Below, piece after piece: positions 18,906 to 28,082 of a DNA stretch of 64,000 bases. Made by a program: the position numbers and the translations under genes. Within the stretch, counting starts at the first letter, position 1, and each line of letters starts with the position of its first letter. Under the pieces are notes generated by a model. It was not told the DNA's origin. It did not search any database and was given only the letters and a program-made list of their open reading frames with translations. Source of the DNA: Bradyrhizobium oropedii (GTDB taxonomy: Bacteria > Pseudomonadota > Alphaproteobacteria > Rhizobiales > Xanthobacteraceae); the NCBI RefSeq assembly GCF_020889685.1, contig NZ_JACMYO010000006.1, positions 37,324-101,323 of the forward strand, written 5' to 3'.

Positions 18906-19991
18906 ATGGCATCACCAGGCGCGGCCGCTTCCGAAACATCAATGGCGGATCGTATTAGCGTCGAAATCGACCGCGCGATCCAACGCAACTTGAAGGGTTT
19001 CGGCTATCTCGGATCGCCAGATCCGGTGGTCGGGCAAACCCCGAAGACGCTGCTGCATCGTCGTGGAACGCTTAGCCTTTACCACTACAAGCCGATAGCA
19101 GATGAAGTCTATCGCGTGCCGATCCTATTTGTCATGGCGACAACGAATAAGGCTTTCATCTTCGACCTGACCCCTGGCCAAAGCCTGATCGAGTTTTTGG
19201 TCAAACGCGGCCACGACGTCTACGTGATGGATTGGAACGCGCCTACCGGAGAGGAACGCTATCTCAAGATCGATAATTATGTCCTCGACTTCATACCCGA
19301 CTGTGTGCAACGGGTGCAGCGGCACTCGGGCGTCGACAAGGTAACCATCGTCGGCTACTGCTTTGGCGGCGTTCTTTCCGCCATCTACGCGGCGCTGCAC
19401 CCCGACGGCCCGCTGAAAAACCTCGTGTGTTTTACGACGCCGATCGACTTCGGCAAGATGAAGCTGTTCCGTCAATGGACGGATGCGCGCCACTTTGATC
19501 TCGACCGGCTAGTCGATACGGTGGGTATCATTCCGCCTGAAATGATCACGTCCGGTTTTGACATGCTCCGCCCCGCGGGCCGCATAGCAGGTCAAGTCCG
19601 GTTGTGGGATAATCTCTGGAACGACGAGTACGTTGCCGCCTTTCGCCGGATGGAGCGGTGGGGGAAAGAGACGCTACCGTTGGCCGGCGAATACTTCCGC
19701 CAGACAATTAGGGAACTGATGCAGAAGAATGCCCTCAATGAGGGAACGCTGCACATCGGTGGCAAGCCGGTCGAGCTTAAGGCGATCAAGGTGCCGCTGC
19801 TACACGTGCTTGCACAACACGACCATATCGTCCCCCCCGAATGCGGCAAGCCGCTGGTCGAGCAAGTCGGTTCACGCGACAAGGAAGAGGTCATTCTGCC
19901 GGGCGGTCATGTCAGCCTCGTTGCAGGCGCGAATGCAGTCAAGCGGATGTGGCCGAAATTGGATCGATGGCTGGAGAGGCGATCAACATGA
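18906..19991 (+). CDS. phaC: Class III poly(R)-hydroxyalkanoate synthase, PhaC subunit
   Basis: It polymerises (R)-3-hydroxyacyl-CoA into polyester at the granule surface. At 361 residues it has the length of class III PhaC. The lipase-like box is GYCFGG with the nucleophile C152. D306 (AQHDHIVP) and H335 (PGGHVSL) complete the triad. The chain DVYVMDWNAP and the IDNYVLDFIP stretch are also family features. It overlaps the GNAT gene by four bases (ATGA), indicating translational coupling. An internal ATG at codon 13 is an alternative start. Confidence 0.93.
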   Translation: MASPGAAASETSMADRISVEIDRAIQRNLKGFGYLGSPDPVVGQTPKTLLHRRGTLSLYHYKPIADEVYRVPILFVMATTNKAFIFDLTPGQSLIEFLVKRGHDVYVMDWNAPTGEERYLKIDNYVLDFIPDCVQRVQRHSGVDKVTIVGYCFGGVLSAIYAALHPDGPLKNLVCFTTPIDFGKMKLFRQWTDARHFDLDRLVDTVGIIPPEMITSGFDMLRPAGRIAGQVRLWDNLWNDEYVAAFRRMERWGKETLPLAGEYFRQTIRELMQKNALNEGTLHIGGKPVELKAIKVPLLHVLAQHDHIVPPECGKPLVEQVGSRDKEEVILPGGHVSLVAGANAVKRMWPKLDRWLERRST

Positions 19992-20584
19992 AGAACGTGC
20001 GCCGAGACTATCCACGCACCGTCGCCTGCAACGGCACAACGGTGGAGTTGTCCCTGCTGTCGTCCCGCGACGCGGCGGATCTCAAGGCATTCGTCGCGAC
20101 ACTGCCGGAGCACGACCTGCTGTTCCTCAGCCGCGACATCACCCACCCCAAGGTGATCGAGGCTTGGATCGCTGCAATTCCAGAAGGTCGAATTAAGAGC
20201 ATTGTAGCGCGGGAAAGCGGTCGGATCGTGGGTTGCACCGCGATCGCGCTTCACGAACTGTCATGGTCGCGGCATGTCGGAGAACTTCGTGTCCTTGTTT
20301 CGCCTGCTATGCGCGGGAAAGGACTCGGTCGTCTTTTGATCCAGGAATGCTTCGTGCAGGCGCTGGAACTGGGACTCACCAAGCTATGCGTGCAGATGAC
20401 TGTCGACCAGCGGGCTGCGATTTCAGGCTTCGAGAGCATCGGCTTTCGTGCGGAGGCGCTGTTTCGTAACCACGTCAAGGACCGCGAGGGCAAACTCCAC
20501 GATCTCGCCGTGCTCAGCCATGACGTCGTCGAGGTGCAGTCGCGAATGCATGCCTTTGGAGTTTCCGACATCCTGAGCTCATGA
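19988..20584 (+). CDS. GNAT-family N-acetyltransferase coupled to phaC
   Basis: 198 residues. The acetyl-CoA-binding motif A (VSPAMRGKGLGRLL) lies near residue 100, and the C-terminal FESIGFRAEALFRNHVKD is typical of GNAT enzymes. The start overlaps the phaC stop (ATGA). A clear paralogue at 53155-53748 shares YPR-V at the start, HD-LFL-R-I--PKV--AWI and NHVKD/DHVKD near the end; it neighbours an acyl-CoA ligase. Whether the substrate is a protein, a small molecule or an acyl chain is unknown. Coupling to a PHA synthase is an unusual context. Confidence 0.85.
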   Translation: MKNVRRDYPRTVACNGTTVELSLLSSRDAADLKAFVATLPEHDLLFLSRDITHPKVIEAWIAAIPEGRIKSIVARESGRIVGCTAIALHELSWSRHVGELRVLVSPAMRGKGLGRLLIQECFVQALELGLTKLCVQMTVDQRAAISGFESIGFRAEALFRNHVKDREGKLHDLAVLSHDVVEVQSRMHAFGVSDILSS

Positions 20585-21126
20585 CGAACGGCTCTGGGCC
20601 TGAAGTCGCGAGAGCATATGGTCCGCGAATTCGCGACTCTTCTCTTCGTTTCATGGATGCGGACGATCTGACCGCCGGGTGCGCGGCGGAAGTCGTATCG
20701 CTGTAGTCACCGCAGCGATTGATCGTGGGCGTTCCGGGCGGTCGTCTGCTGCACCACGGTCTTGCCGAGTTAAAGTGCGATGAGACTTGGTTAAGTCGTC
20801 GTCGCGCTTTAGCCCTTTGTTTGAGCATGATCTTTTCGGAAAGCCACTTCGCACTTTTCCGGATCGTGCGTTAGTGAAGAGCGTCCGACCAAGTCAGACT
20901 ACGCATAGGCTTGAGATTTGTCGCCGACTGACGGAGGCCGAGACCCTACGCTTGTTCGACAAACTGCTCGCTTCAAGAATGCTTCGTACAACTGAGGAGA
21001 GATTGCTGGCTAATTTGCGCGCCGCCTCGATATCCTGCCGTCCTGCCGTGCGGAAGAAGCCTGACAATCCTCAAGCTCGGAACGGAGAAACTCTTCGTAG
21101 CAACCAGGTATCCATTGTGTTTGCGC
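20585..21126. other. Intergenic stretch with a palindromic repeat
   Basis: About 540 bases between the convergent GNAT and MalT/LuxR genes. The only recognisable element is the repeat at 20821-20874. Confidence 0.5.
20821..20874. repeat. Intergenic palindromic repeat of Bradyrhizobium/Rhodopseudomonas type
   Basis: The element begins TTGAGCATGATCTTTTCGG and has a second arm CTTTTCCGGATCGTGC. The arms form an imperfect inverted repeat around a GCCACTTCGC centre. From memory, near-identical copies are dispersed between genes across Bradyrhizobium, Nitrobacter and Rhodopseudomonas genomes. This copy has a few mismatches from the usual form. Confidence 0.65.
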
Positions 21127-23817
21127 TCAACGGATCATGTCCATCCGACGGCCAATGGCGACAGCCTCGGTCCGGCTCCGGGCGTTAAGCTTGCTGTTGA
21201 CGCTGCGCAAATGGGTGCGCACGGTGCTGTCGGAAATAGCAAGCCTCTCAGATATGGTCGAATTGGAGTGGCCATCGGCCACGAGTTGCAGCACTTGAAG
21301 CTCCTTTTGTGTAAGCGGCTCCATCTGTTGACCGTCGACTGGTATTCCAACGGAAACAGCGGAAGGACCAAATACGTTCCCAAGTCGTTGCACGTATTGG
21401 ACGAGAACCGGATCGCTGCGTTTGGCTGGCATCTCTTCGAGCGCAGAATAAAATCGACTAACCAACCTGCCAACGCCTTCCCCCTCATCGACCAGAAGTC
21501 GCACGAACCCCTCTCGGCTCGCCTGCCGTAGGATGCCGGCCAGTGTTTCCGTTGCGGCAGATGGTTCACCGCTCCGCTGCAACGCCAGGCTTTGCAGGAT
21601 ACGCAATCGCATGACGCGGAGAAATCGTGACTGCTGCGCTGCGATGTCAATTTCATCCTGGAGGCGCGGAAGCGTCGCGCGCGCGTCGCCGAAGTGAATA
21701 TCCCAACGTATTCGCGCCAACTTCAAATATTCCACCTCATGGGCAGGCAGCCTTTGACGTTCGAGGCGCTCCCATACGGGCGACTCGGCCGCGCGTTCGA
21801 GCTCTTCCATCGAGGCTTGCGCATCGCCCTGCAGCAACAGCAGGCGGCTACGCTCGAGCTTCGCGCTAGCGACAAGCCGCGGCAATCTCCGTCGGTGTCC
21901 AAGTCGTTCCAGCGACGTTAATACCTCAAATGCCTTTGTGATGTCGCGACGTTCGAAAGCAATACGGGTCCAAATCGTGTGTCCAATGATCATATGATCG
22001 GGCAAGACGACATCACATACCAAAGGTAGGTACGTATTCATAAGGTGCTCGGCGCCATTGAGATCATTGATCTCATATAACACTGCAGCGTACAGGAGAC
22101 CGGCCCACGCGTTGCTCCTGACGTAGCTGTGGGATGCGTCCCGTGTCGCTTGCACGGCAGCACGAAACTTCGCGGTTGCAGCCTGCAGCCTGCCCCGCTG
22201 CAGATCGAACATCCCCTCAAGCGATTCTGCATACATATGATTGAAGGTGCTGTCGGCTCGAAGACGCCGCGCATCATCGATCATTCGCTGCGCTTTTCGA
22301 TCCTCTCCCGTGATCAAGAAGACATTGGCCATCGCGTTGCATAGAACACTGTCGGCGAATGCGTCGCAGGTCGGAAGTCGCGCCAGGCTTTCCGGTCCGA
22401 TCATGCTGGCTTCATCATAGCGATCTTGCATCGCCAGGATGAGAGGCTTTTGTGCACTGACATGCGCTACGACGTGCGCGTCCTCAGATGCGGAGCAGCT
22501 CGAGCGCTGGAGTTCCTCAGCAGCGAGCCAGGGGCCCTGAGTGAAGAGTGTGGCCCAGACGGATATGGCCTCTAGAAAAGGATGGGCCCTCAGGTCGAGC
22601 GCCGGTATTGCGCTGAACCAGCGCGACAGAAGTCGCATCCGGCCTTCCTCAAGAAGATGTTGCGCATTCGGCGCGAGCATGGACAGCGCGTATCCATAGT
22701 TGCCGCTCGCAATCGCGTGATCGATGGCAGGCACGGGTCGTGCGCGCGCTTCGTACCAGCGCGCGGCTGCGAGGTGCAGCCTAACCGTTACTTCCGGCTG
22801 CTCGACCATCAGGCGGGTCTGCAGATAGTTGGCAAATAGCGAATGGTAACGATATGTACGCTCTTCGTCCGGGACCGGGAGGAGAAACAAGTTCTGTTCG
22901 TCCAGCTTTTGAAGCATGAACTCAGAGTCATGGCCGGGAAGGAGCGCTTGACACAACGACGGATTTAGATGCCGCAATATGCTGGTGTAAAGCAAGAATT
23001 GGCGTAACTCATCTGGCTGGTAGGCCAAGACCTCTTCAGTGAGATAGTCGGCAACCGCTCTCGTGGAGCCCGAAAATCTTTCGACGAAATCGCCGCCAGG
23101 GCCCTGTCTCTCGATCGACATCGAGGCCAGCCAGAGGCCTGCGATCCATCCTTCCGTCTTGCTATGCAGGCGACTAACGGATTCCAGCGATAGGCCAGGT
23201 AAGCATCTCAGGCGAAAGTACTGCTCCGTTTCATCGAGACTGAACCGCAACTCATCGATGTCTAGATCGAGCAGGACGCCAAGGCTGCGCAGCCGGGCCA
23301 AGCCCAACTTCGGCGCGCTGCGCGTGCCTATAATGATGCGTCCGCTTCGCGGCAACTGTTCAATAATGGATCTTAGCAATGTGAGGACCGTCACCTCATC
23401 GATGAGTTCGAAATTATCCAGAAATATCGCAAACGGCGCGCATCTCGCGAGAGACTCTATGGAGTCCGCCGTTAGCTGTTCGCTCTGCTCTTCGCCGCTC
23501 AGACTATGTATTGCGAGATTCATGCATTTTGCGAAACGCGTCGCTTGATTGTCCGCACGATCCAGCGTCAACCAAGCGGTGGCCACGCCTCGCGCCTCAA
23601 GCGCCGCGCGGAATTGCAACATCGTCGCGGTCTTCCCAAATCCAGCAGGCGCTTGCACAAGCACGAGACGAGCCGCATCAGCGGCACATAGCTTGTCGCA
23701 AAGCCGCTTTCGGACGACCTGTGTCATCGCGACGGCAGGCGGCGACAGCTTGGCGGCAAGGCTGACCACTGATTGCCGCCCGGCTGCAGAATGCAATTTT
23801 AGTTGCCCTTGCGGCAT
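21127..23817 (-). CDS. MalT-like LuxR-family transcriptional regulator
   Basis: About 896 residues. The N-terminal STAND-type NTPase has the Walker A APAGFGKTA (residues about 57-65) and a Walker B-like FAIFLDNFELID. A helical, TPR-like middle of about 450 residues follows. The C-terminal LuxR HTH reads LTQKELQVLQLVADGHSNS...ISDSTVRTHLRSVNSKL. Such proteins act as inducer- and ATP-dependent activators. I chose the ATG at 23817 (MPQGQLKLHS); an upstream TTG at 23892 is possible. It converges on the phaC operon and has no obvious partner, so its target could be the acyl-CoA genes (inference). Confidence 0.88.
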   Translation of the reverse strand: MPQGQLKLHSAAGRQSVVSLAAKLSPPAVAMTQVVRKRLCDKLCAADAARLVLVQAPAGFGKTATMLQFRAALEARGVATAWLTLDRADNQATRFAKCMNLAIHSLSGEEQSEQLTADSIESLARCAPFAIFLDNFELIDEVTVLTLLRSIIEQLPRSGRIIIGTRSAPKLGLARLRSLGVLLDLDIDELRFSLDETEQYFRLRCLPGLSLESVSRLHSKTEGWIAGLWLASMSIERQGPGGDFVERFSGSTRAVADYLTEEVLAYQPDELRQFLLYTSILRHLNPSLCQALLPGHDSEFMLQKLDEQNLFLLPVPDEERTYRYHSLFANYLQTRLMVEQPEVTVRLHLAAARWYEARARPVPAIDHAIASGNYGYALSMLAPNAQHLLEEGRMRLLSRWFSAIPALDLRAHPFLEAISVWATLFTQGPWLAAEELQRSSCSASEDAHVVAHVSAQKPLILAMQDRYDEASMIGPESLARLPTCDAFADSVLCNAMANVFLITGEDRKAQRMIDDARRLRADSTFNHMYAESLEGMFDLQRGRLQAATAKFRAAVQATRDASHSYVRSNAWAGLLYAAVLYEINDLNGAEHLMNTYLPLVCDVVLPDHMIIGHTIWTRIAFERRDITKAFEVLTSLERLGHRRRLPRLVASAKLERSRLLLLQGDAQASMEELERAAESPVWERLERQRLPAHEVEYLKLARIRWDIHFGDARATLPRLQDEIDIAAQQSRFLRVMRLRILQSLALQRSGEPSAATETLAGILRQASREGFVRLLVDEGEGVGRLVSRFYSALEEMPAKRSDPVLVQYVQRLGNVFGPSAVSVGIPVDGQQMEPLTQKELQVLQLVADGHSNSTISERLAISDSTVRTHLRSVNSKLNARSRTEAVAIGRRMDMIR

Positions 23818-24278
23818 CCCAGAACGCCGTTCCTCTCGTAACTTGTTGTGCCGCCGATCATTTAGCCGGCTGTTCGTCGAAGGATACTCCAACAGGCGGG
23901 GGACGCAAGCGGAGGCGCCCAGCCTGAATAAGCAGCCCGAACGTCAGACCGACCGGGTGCGGTCGATCCAAATATCAACCCAAGGTGATAGTAAAAAGAG
24001 GCTCGGTGTTCCCCGGCCAAGGACCGCAAACCACTGTCCATGCGGAGAGCATCGGCGTGCATGGCGCCAAGGCCCGTGTGGCAACGATCAAGAGCGCCGC
24101 TGCACGGACTGCAAGACCATCCTGCTAGGCGAACCGGGCTCTTCCGATCGGCGATGGACGGTTCACGAGGGAGATGAAGGGCTTTATATTGCGATCGCCA
24201 AATGGATCACGCGCGTTGGCCGGATTGGCGAGTGGAGTTTCACGTGTGTTTCGAGCTCAGATACAGTACCGATAATAT
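23818..24278. other. Intergenic stretch, no gene recognised
   Basis: About 460 bases upstream of the MalT/LuxR gene; only chance frames seen. Confidence 0.35.
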
Positions 24279-24680
24279 TCACGATCCGGCAGGCAGAATG
24301 ATGGCGTGTCCGAATTTGATCGCCACCTTGAACACGTTCTTAAGATCCGCGTCTTTGAGAACCTCGTCTGCCAAGTTGAAACGCGTGACCGAGCACCAAA
24401 CGAAGCCCGGCGCGGGCCCAGGCAGAGCCGAGGCGCTCAACGCGTAGGCGGTACGGCCCCGATGCTTACGGCAGGCGTCCAACTCCACGAACTTCTGAAG
24501 CTGGGTCAGATCCGCCCCATTTGACGCCAGCAACCTCGCTCTGCGAGTCCGGACGGCGATTCTCGTGCGCTTAAGTTTGCGCGCAATTATGGATTCGTGC
24601 ACTCCGCTGGTAGACCATTCCAGGAGCCTGCGATCATCGTCGCACGTCCAGAATTCGCCTTTTGGACGGGGACCGGTCAT
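24279..24680 (-). CDS. Small Myb/SANT-like putative DNA-binding protein, tail uncertain
   Basis: The first 55 or so of 133 residues resemble small rhizobial proteins with a Myb/SANT-like helix-turn-helix: an early Trp, DDRRLLEW, then IIARKLKRTRIAVRTRRARL. The rest (residues about 60-133) has no recognisable pattern and may be read-through after a frameshift, so the true protein could be shorter. A GGAG site lies nine bases before the ATG. No operon partner. Confidence 0.45.
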   Translation of the reverse strand: MTGPRPKGEFWTCDDDRRLLEWSTSGVHESIIARKLKRTRIAVRTRRARLLASNGADLTQLQKFVELDACRKHRGRTAYALSASALPGPAPGFVWCSVTRFNLADEVLKDADLKNVFKVAIKFGHAIILPAGS

Positions 24681-24826
24681 CTCAGGGGTCTCCAGAATGA
24701 TACCGACTGACGTCTTATGTTCAATCCGACACCCATAGCGTCAACGGAACTCGGCTTGTCTTCGAAGATATCCGTCGTCCGATAGGTGTCACGCCGGTTC
24801 GCGCGCCATGTTCGAACCGGGCTGTT

Positions 24827-26032
24827 TCAGCCGCTGCGAACCTGCCGGAAGGGCACGTTGCGATCGACTTCGATCTCCTTGGGGAGATTGAGCACGCGCT
24901 CGCTGATGATGTTGCGCTGGATCTGGTCCGTGCCGCCACCGATCGACGTGAAATAGGCGTTGAACGCCAGAAAGTTCGCGTCGTCGCCGAAAGGATGGTC
25001 CGGACCTTCGAGCAGGCTTTCGGCGCCGACGATGGCGGTGCGGACGCGGGCTTCCTCGTGCAGGATGCGCGACATCGCGAGCTTGCCGAGCGACATCACG
25101 GACGACGATGTACCCTGTTCGAGATTCGCCTGTGCCCGCGCATTGTTCAGGGCGTTGAGCTTGCGAAGCGAGAGGACGGCGGCGAGATCCTGCCGCAGCG
25201 CGGTATCCTCGAGCCGGCCATAATGGCGGGCAAGCGCGATCAGGTCGTCGGACGTGGCGGAAATGCGCGCCCCGCGAGGGCGATCGCCCATCGTCGCGCG
25301 CTCATAGGCGAGCGCCGTCTGCAGCACGCGCCAGCCGTTGTTGAGTCCGCCCATGATGTTCGCCGCCGGAACGCGGGCATTGGTGATGAAGACTTCGTTG
25401 AAGTGGGATTCGTCCGTGATCTGCCGCAGCGGCCGCACCTCGACGCCGGGCTGTTTCATCGGAAAGAAGAAGAAGGTCACGCCCTTGTGCTTGGGAACGT
25501 CCCAGTCGGTTCGCGCCAGCAGCATTCCGTAGTCGGCGTGGGCGGCGCCGGAGGTCCAGACCTTCTGGCCGTTGATAATGTAATCCTCGCCGTCACGCTC
25601 GGCCCTGGTGCGCACGCCCGCGAGGTCCGAACCTGCCGCCGGCTCGCTGTACAGCAGGCACTGCACGATCTCGCGCTTCAGCAGACCGGGAATCATCTGG
25701 CGCTTCAGCGCCTCGCCGCCGAAGGCCAGCATCGTATTGGCGGCCAGATTGCTCTTGTCCTGGCGCGCGCCGGGTGCGCCGACGCGGGCGAATTCCTCGG
25801 CGATGATGTCGGCCTGTTCCGCGCTCAACGCGCGCCCAAACCAGTCCTTCGGCCAGGTCGGCACGGCCCAGCCCGCGTCGAGTACCTTCGCGGTCCACGC
25901 CTTGGTGGCGGCGGACAGATTCCACTTGTCCTGATCGGGCTGCAGGGTGCCGTCCCAGTTCGCGTCGAGCCAGGCGCGCACCTCGGTCCGCAGCGCGGCA
26001 TCCGCTTTGTTGGTCTCTTCGATGTCGGCCAT
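24827..26032 (-). CDS. Acyl-CoA dehydrogenase, subunit of a likely heteromeric pair
   Basis: 401 residues. It oxidises an acyl-CoA to enoyl-CoA with FAD. The segments LLYSEPAAGSDLAGVRT, INGQKVWTSGAAHADY and GGGTDQIQRNIISERVL are typical. In the last, the catalytic-Glu place of MCAD-type enzymes (YEGTxQI) is Gly, so this subunit may lack its own base. It starts two bases after the stop of the partner gene at 26035 (TGACCATG). This two-gene arrangement is known for heterotetrameric dehydrogenases of steroid side chains (ChsE type) and other bulky CoA esters. Confidence 0.92.
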   Translation of the reverse strand: MADIEETNKADAALRTEVRAWLDANWDGTLQPDQDKWNLSAATKAWTAKVLDAGWAVPTWPKDWFGRALSAEQADIIAEEFARVGAPGARQDKSNLAANTMLAFGGEALKRQMIPGLLKREIVQCLLYSEPAAGSDLAGVRTRAERDGEDYIINGQKVWTSGAAHADYGMLLARTDWDVPKHKGVTFFFFPMKQPGVEVRPLRQITDESHFNEVFITNARVPAANIMGGLNNGWRVLQTALAYERATMGDRPRGARISATSDDLIALARHYGRLEDTALRQDLAAVLSLRKLNALNNARAQANLEQGTSSSVMSLGKLAMSRILHEEARVRTAIVGAESLLEGPDHPFGDDANFLAFNAYFTSIGGGTDQIQRNIISERVLNLPKEIEVDRNVPFRQVRSG

Positions 26033-26034
26033 GG

Positions 26035-27135
26035 TCAAGCTCCGAGCTGCGTCAGATACCGTTCGCGATAGAGACTGGGTGATCCGAAAAGCTGCGCGTA
26101 GGCCCGCGCGCGGCGCAAATAGAGATGCGCCGGATGCTCCCAGGTGAAGGCGATGCCGCCATGCATCTGGATCGCCGTGGCCGCGACCTTCGAATAGGCT
26201 TCGGCGCAGGCGAAGGCCGCCAGGCTGACGGCTTCCTCGGCCTGATTGGTCTTCTCGGCCAGTTGCTCGGCGGCGTGTCGCGCGGCCGACGTGCTCGACT
26301 CGACCTCGATCATGAGGTCCGCGGCCATGTGCTTGAGCGCCTGAAAACCGCCGATCGGGCGACCGAACTGAATGCGGGTCTTGGCGTATTCGACCGTCAT
26401 CTCGAAGATGCGCCGTCCGCCCCCGGCCTGTTCGCCGGCAAGCGCAACCAACGCCACATCGAGCGCTTCCTGCACCGCGGGCCAACCCATCTGCCCGACC
26501 TGCCGGGCCGGCGTATTGGCGAATTCCAGCCGCGCGAGGCGAAGCGTCCTGTCGAAGCTTGGAAGCGCGCTTCGCGTCAGTCCGCTGGCGTTGGCATCGA
26601 CTTCGAAAATCCCAAGGCCCGAACCGGTCTTCGCGACGATCAAGAGGAGATTGGCGATCTGACCGTGGGTGACATAGGACGCGACGCCGTTGAGGAGCGC
26701 ACCACCGTTCGCGGACCTTGCGTCGACCGTCACGCCCTCGGGCGTCCATGTGCCGGCGTCCCCCGTGAGCGCTACGGTTGCGATCGTGGTTCCGGCCGCA
26801 ATACCGGGCAAGTACCTTGCCTGCGCATTCTTTTCGCCGCAGGCCGAGAGAAGGCTCGCCGCCAGCACGCCGCTCGACAGCAGAGGCGAGCACAGCAAGG
26901 CCGCGCCCGTTTCCTCCATCACCAGTTCGAGTTCAAGCGGGCCGAGGCCCGTTCCGCCATATTCCGGATCGATCAGAAGACCGACGATGCCGAGTTCCAC
27001 GAGCTGAGCCCACAGCGCCGGATCGTAACCCTGAGGCGTTTCCATCGTCGATCGAACGGCGGTCTCCGAACTTCGGTCCTGCATCAGGCCGCGGACCGCG
27101 TCGCAGATCGCGTTCCTCTCTTCGGAGGTTGTCAT
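26035..27135 (-). CDS. Acyl-CoA dehydrogenase, partner subunit
   Basis: 366 residues, shorter than the partner at 24827-26032. It keeps EYGGTGLGPLELELVMEE near residue 56, YAKTRIQFGRPIGGFQA, and HGGIAFTWEHPAHLYLRRAR near the end. The Glu in TWEH is where heteromeric dehydrogenases place the catalytic base. The likely start is the ATG at 27135 (MTTSEERN); the frame is open to 27213. Together with the partner it would catalyse alpha,beta-desaturation of a CoA ester, upstream of the hydratases in this window. Confidence 0.9.
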   Translation of the reverse strand: MTTSEERNAICDAVRGLMQDRSSETAVRSTMETPQGYDPALWAQLVELGIVGLLIDPEYGGTGLGPLELELVMEETGAALLCSPLLSSGVLAASLLSACGEKNAQARYLPGIAAGTTIATVALTGDAGTWTPEGVTVDARSANGGALLNGVASYVTHGQIANLLLIVAKTGSGLGIFEVDANASGLTRSALPSFDRTLRLARLEFANTPARQVGQMGWPAVQEALDVALVALAGEQAGGGRRIFEMTVEYAKTRIQFGRPIGGFQALKHMAADLMIEVESSTSAARHAAEQLAEKTNQAEEAVSLAAFACAEAYSKVAATAIQMHGGIAFTWEHPAHLYLRRARAYAQLFGSPSLYRERYLTQLGA

Positions 27136-27219
27136 GAAAGCACCCTGTCCTGTTCCAGAGGCATTCTTACGCAAGAATGCGCATGACTTAGCTGACGGAC
27201 TCCACGCACGCATCGTCGT

Positions 27220-27660
27220 TTACGACGATTGTGTCCGATGAGACCTCAGAAGATTGCTCCTCGGTCTCGCGAAAACCGCCAATCCCTGCTCGCTGTCGTC
27301 GGTTATAGCGGCTTTCGTATCAAGCAATTTCTCCTCCGGGATTTTTCGGGAGTCTTGTATGTCGGCGCCAGAGGCCAAGGTAAGCGACGAGGATGCACCG
27401 TCGACGTAGCTCTGTACGGCAGGCCGCTGTGCGTAGAAGATGTCGCGCTCGAAGCGGGCCCCATTTCCTCCACGCGGACGGCGTCGGTAGCGCCGAAAGC
27501 CACCGAAACAGCGCACAGCCGGAAGATCGGCCTCATGCACATAGACGCGAGCGTCGGGAAGGGGATGCGGCCCGGCCATAGGGTCTTCGTGTAGGTGCCC
27601 CGTTACCACGCGGTCGATGTCATTGAATCGGGACCGAGAAAGTTCGAGACCATCGGCGCG
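27220..27660 (-). pseudogene. Probable relic of an MBL-fold hydrolase
   Basis: On the minus strand, the stretch IDRVVTGHLHEDPMAG (around 27630-27560) followed by PDARVYVHEADL resembles the metal-binding HxHxDH core and next strand of metallo-beta-lactamase fold enzymes such as lactonases. Here the motif is damaged (HLHEDP instead of HLHxDH). The N-terminal part and the later metal ligands are not found in frame. RPAVQSY further on also fits the family. Evidence is by eye only. Confidence 0.35.
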
Positions 27661-28082
27661 TCGAACACCGCGCGAGTAGCGACGATGGGTGTCGCTCCGG
27701 TCTCCGAGCGTGCTCTCAATGCCCGAATCGCCGAGGACGTAAATTCGGTCCGTTCACGCGACGACATAGGGCGTGAGACTCGTCCAATCCGACGATGCAT
27801 ACGGGTCCCCTCCAGAACATCATCCCGTCTTCATGGAGGTCCGAGGATTCAGACGCTCGAGCCCGCCACCATCATAAAGATCGAACTGATAGCCTATGTC
27901 GATAACGAAGGGCGCTATCCGCGAGATTGGTCCTTATCCCTGATCGCCGGACTACTCGCTTTGATTTTTTGTTAGTCATTGCTCGAGAGAAAAGCAAAGT
28001 CTATTCCGACGATGCGCTAATCCCTTTTGGAGTTAATTATTGATGCTTGGCACCCCCGATCGGTTGCAAGCGCAGTCCCTCC
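27661..28082. other. Intergenic stretch, no gene recognised
   Basis: About 420 bases between the MBL-fold relic and the trbL remnant. Base composition is slightly lower in GC towards 28000 (runs such as TTTGATTTTTTGTTAG). No gene recognised. Confidence 0.35.

Noticed and set aside
26033..26893. The dehydrogenase frame at 24827 is open upstream to 26893, suggesting a 688-residue protein.
   Set aside because: The upstream part is the wrong frame of the partner dehydrogenase (26035-27135); the MADIEET start at 26032 follows that gene's stop directly.
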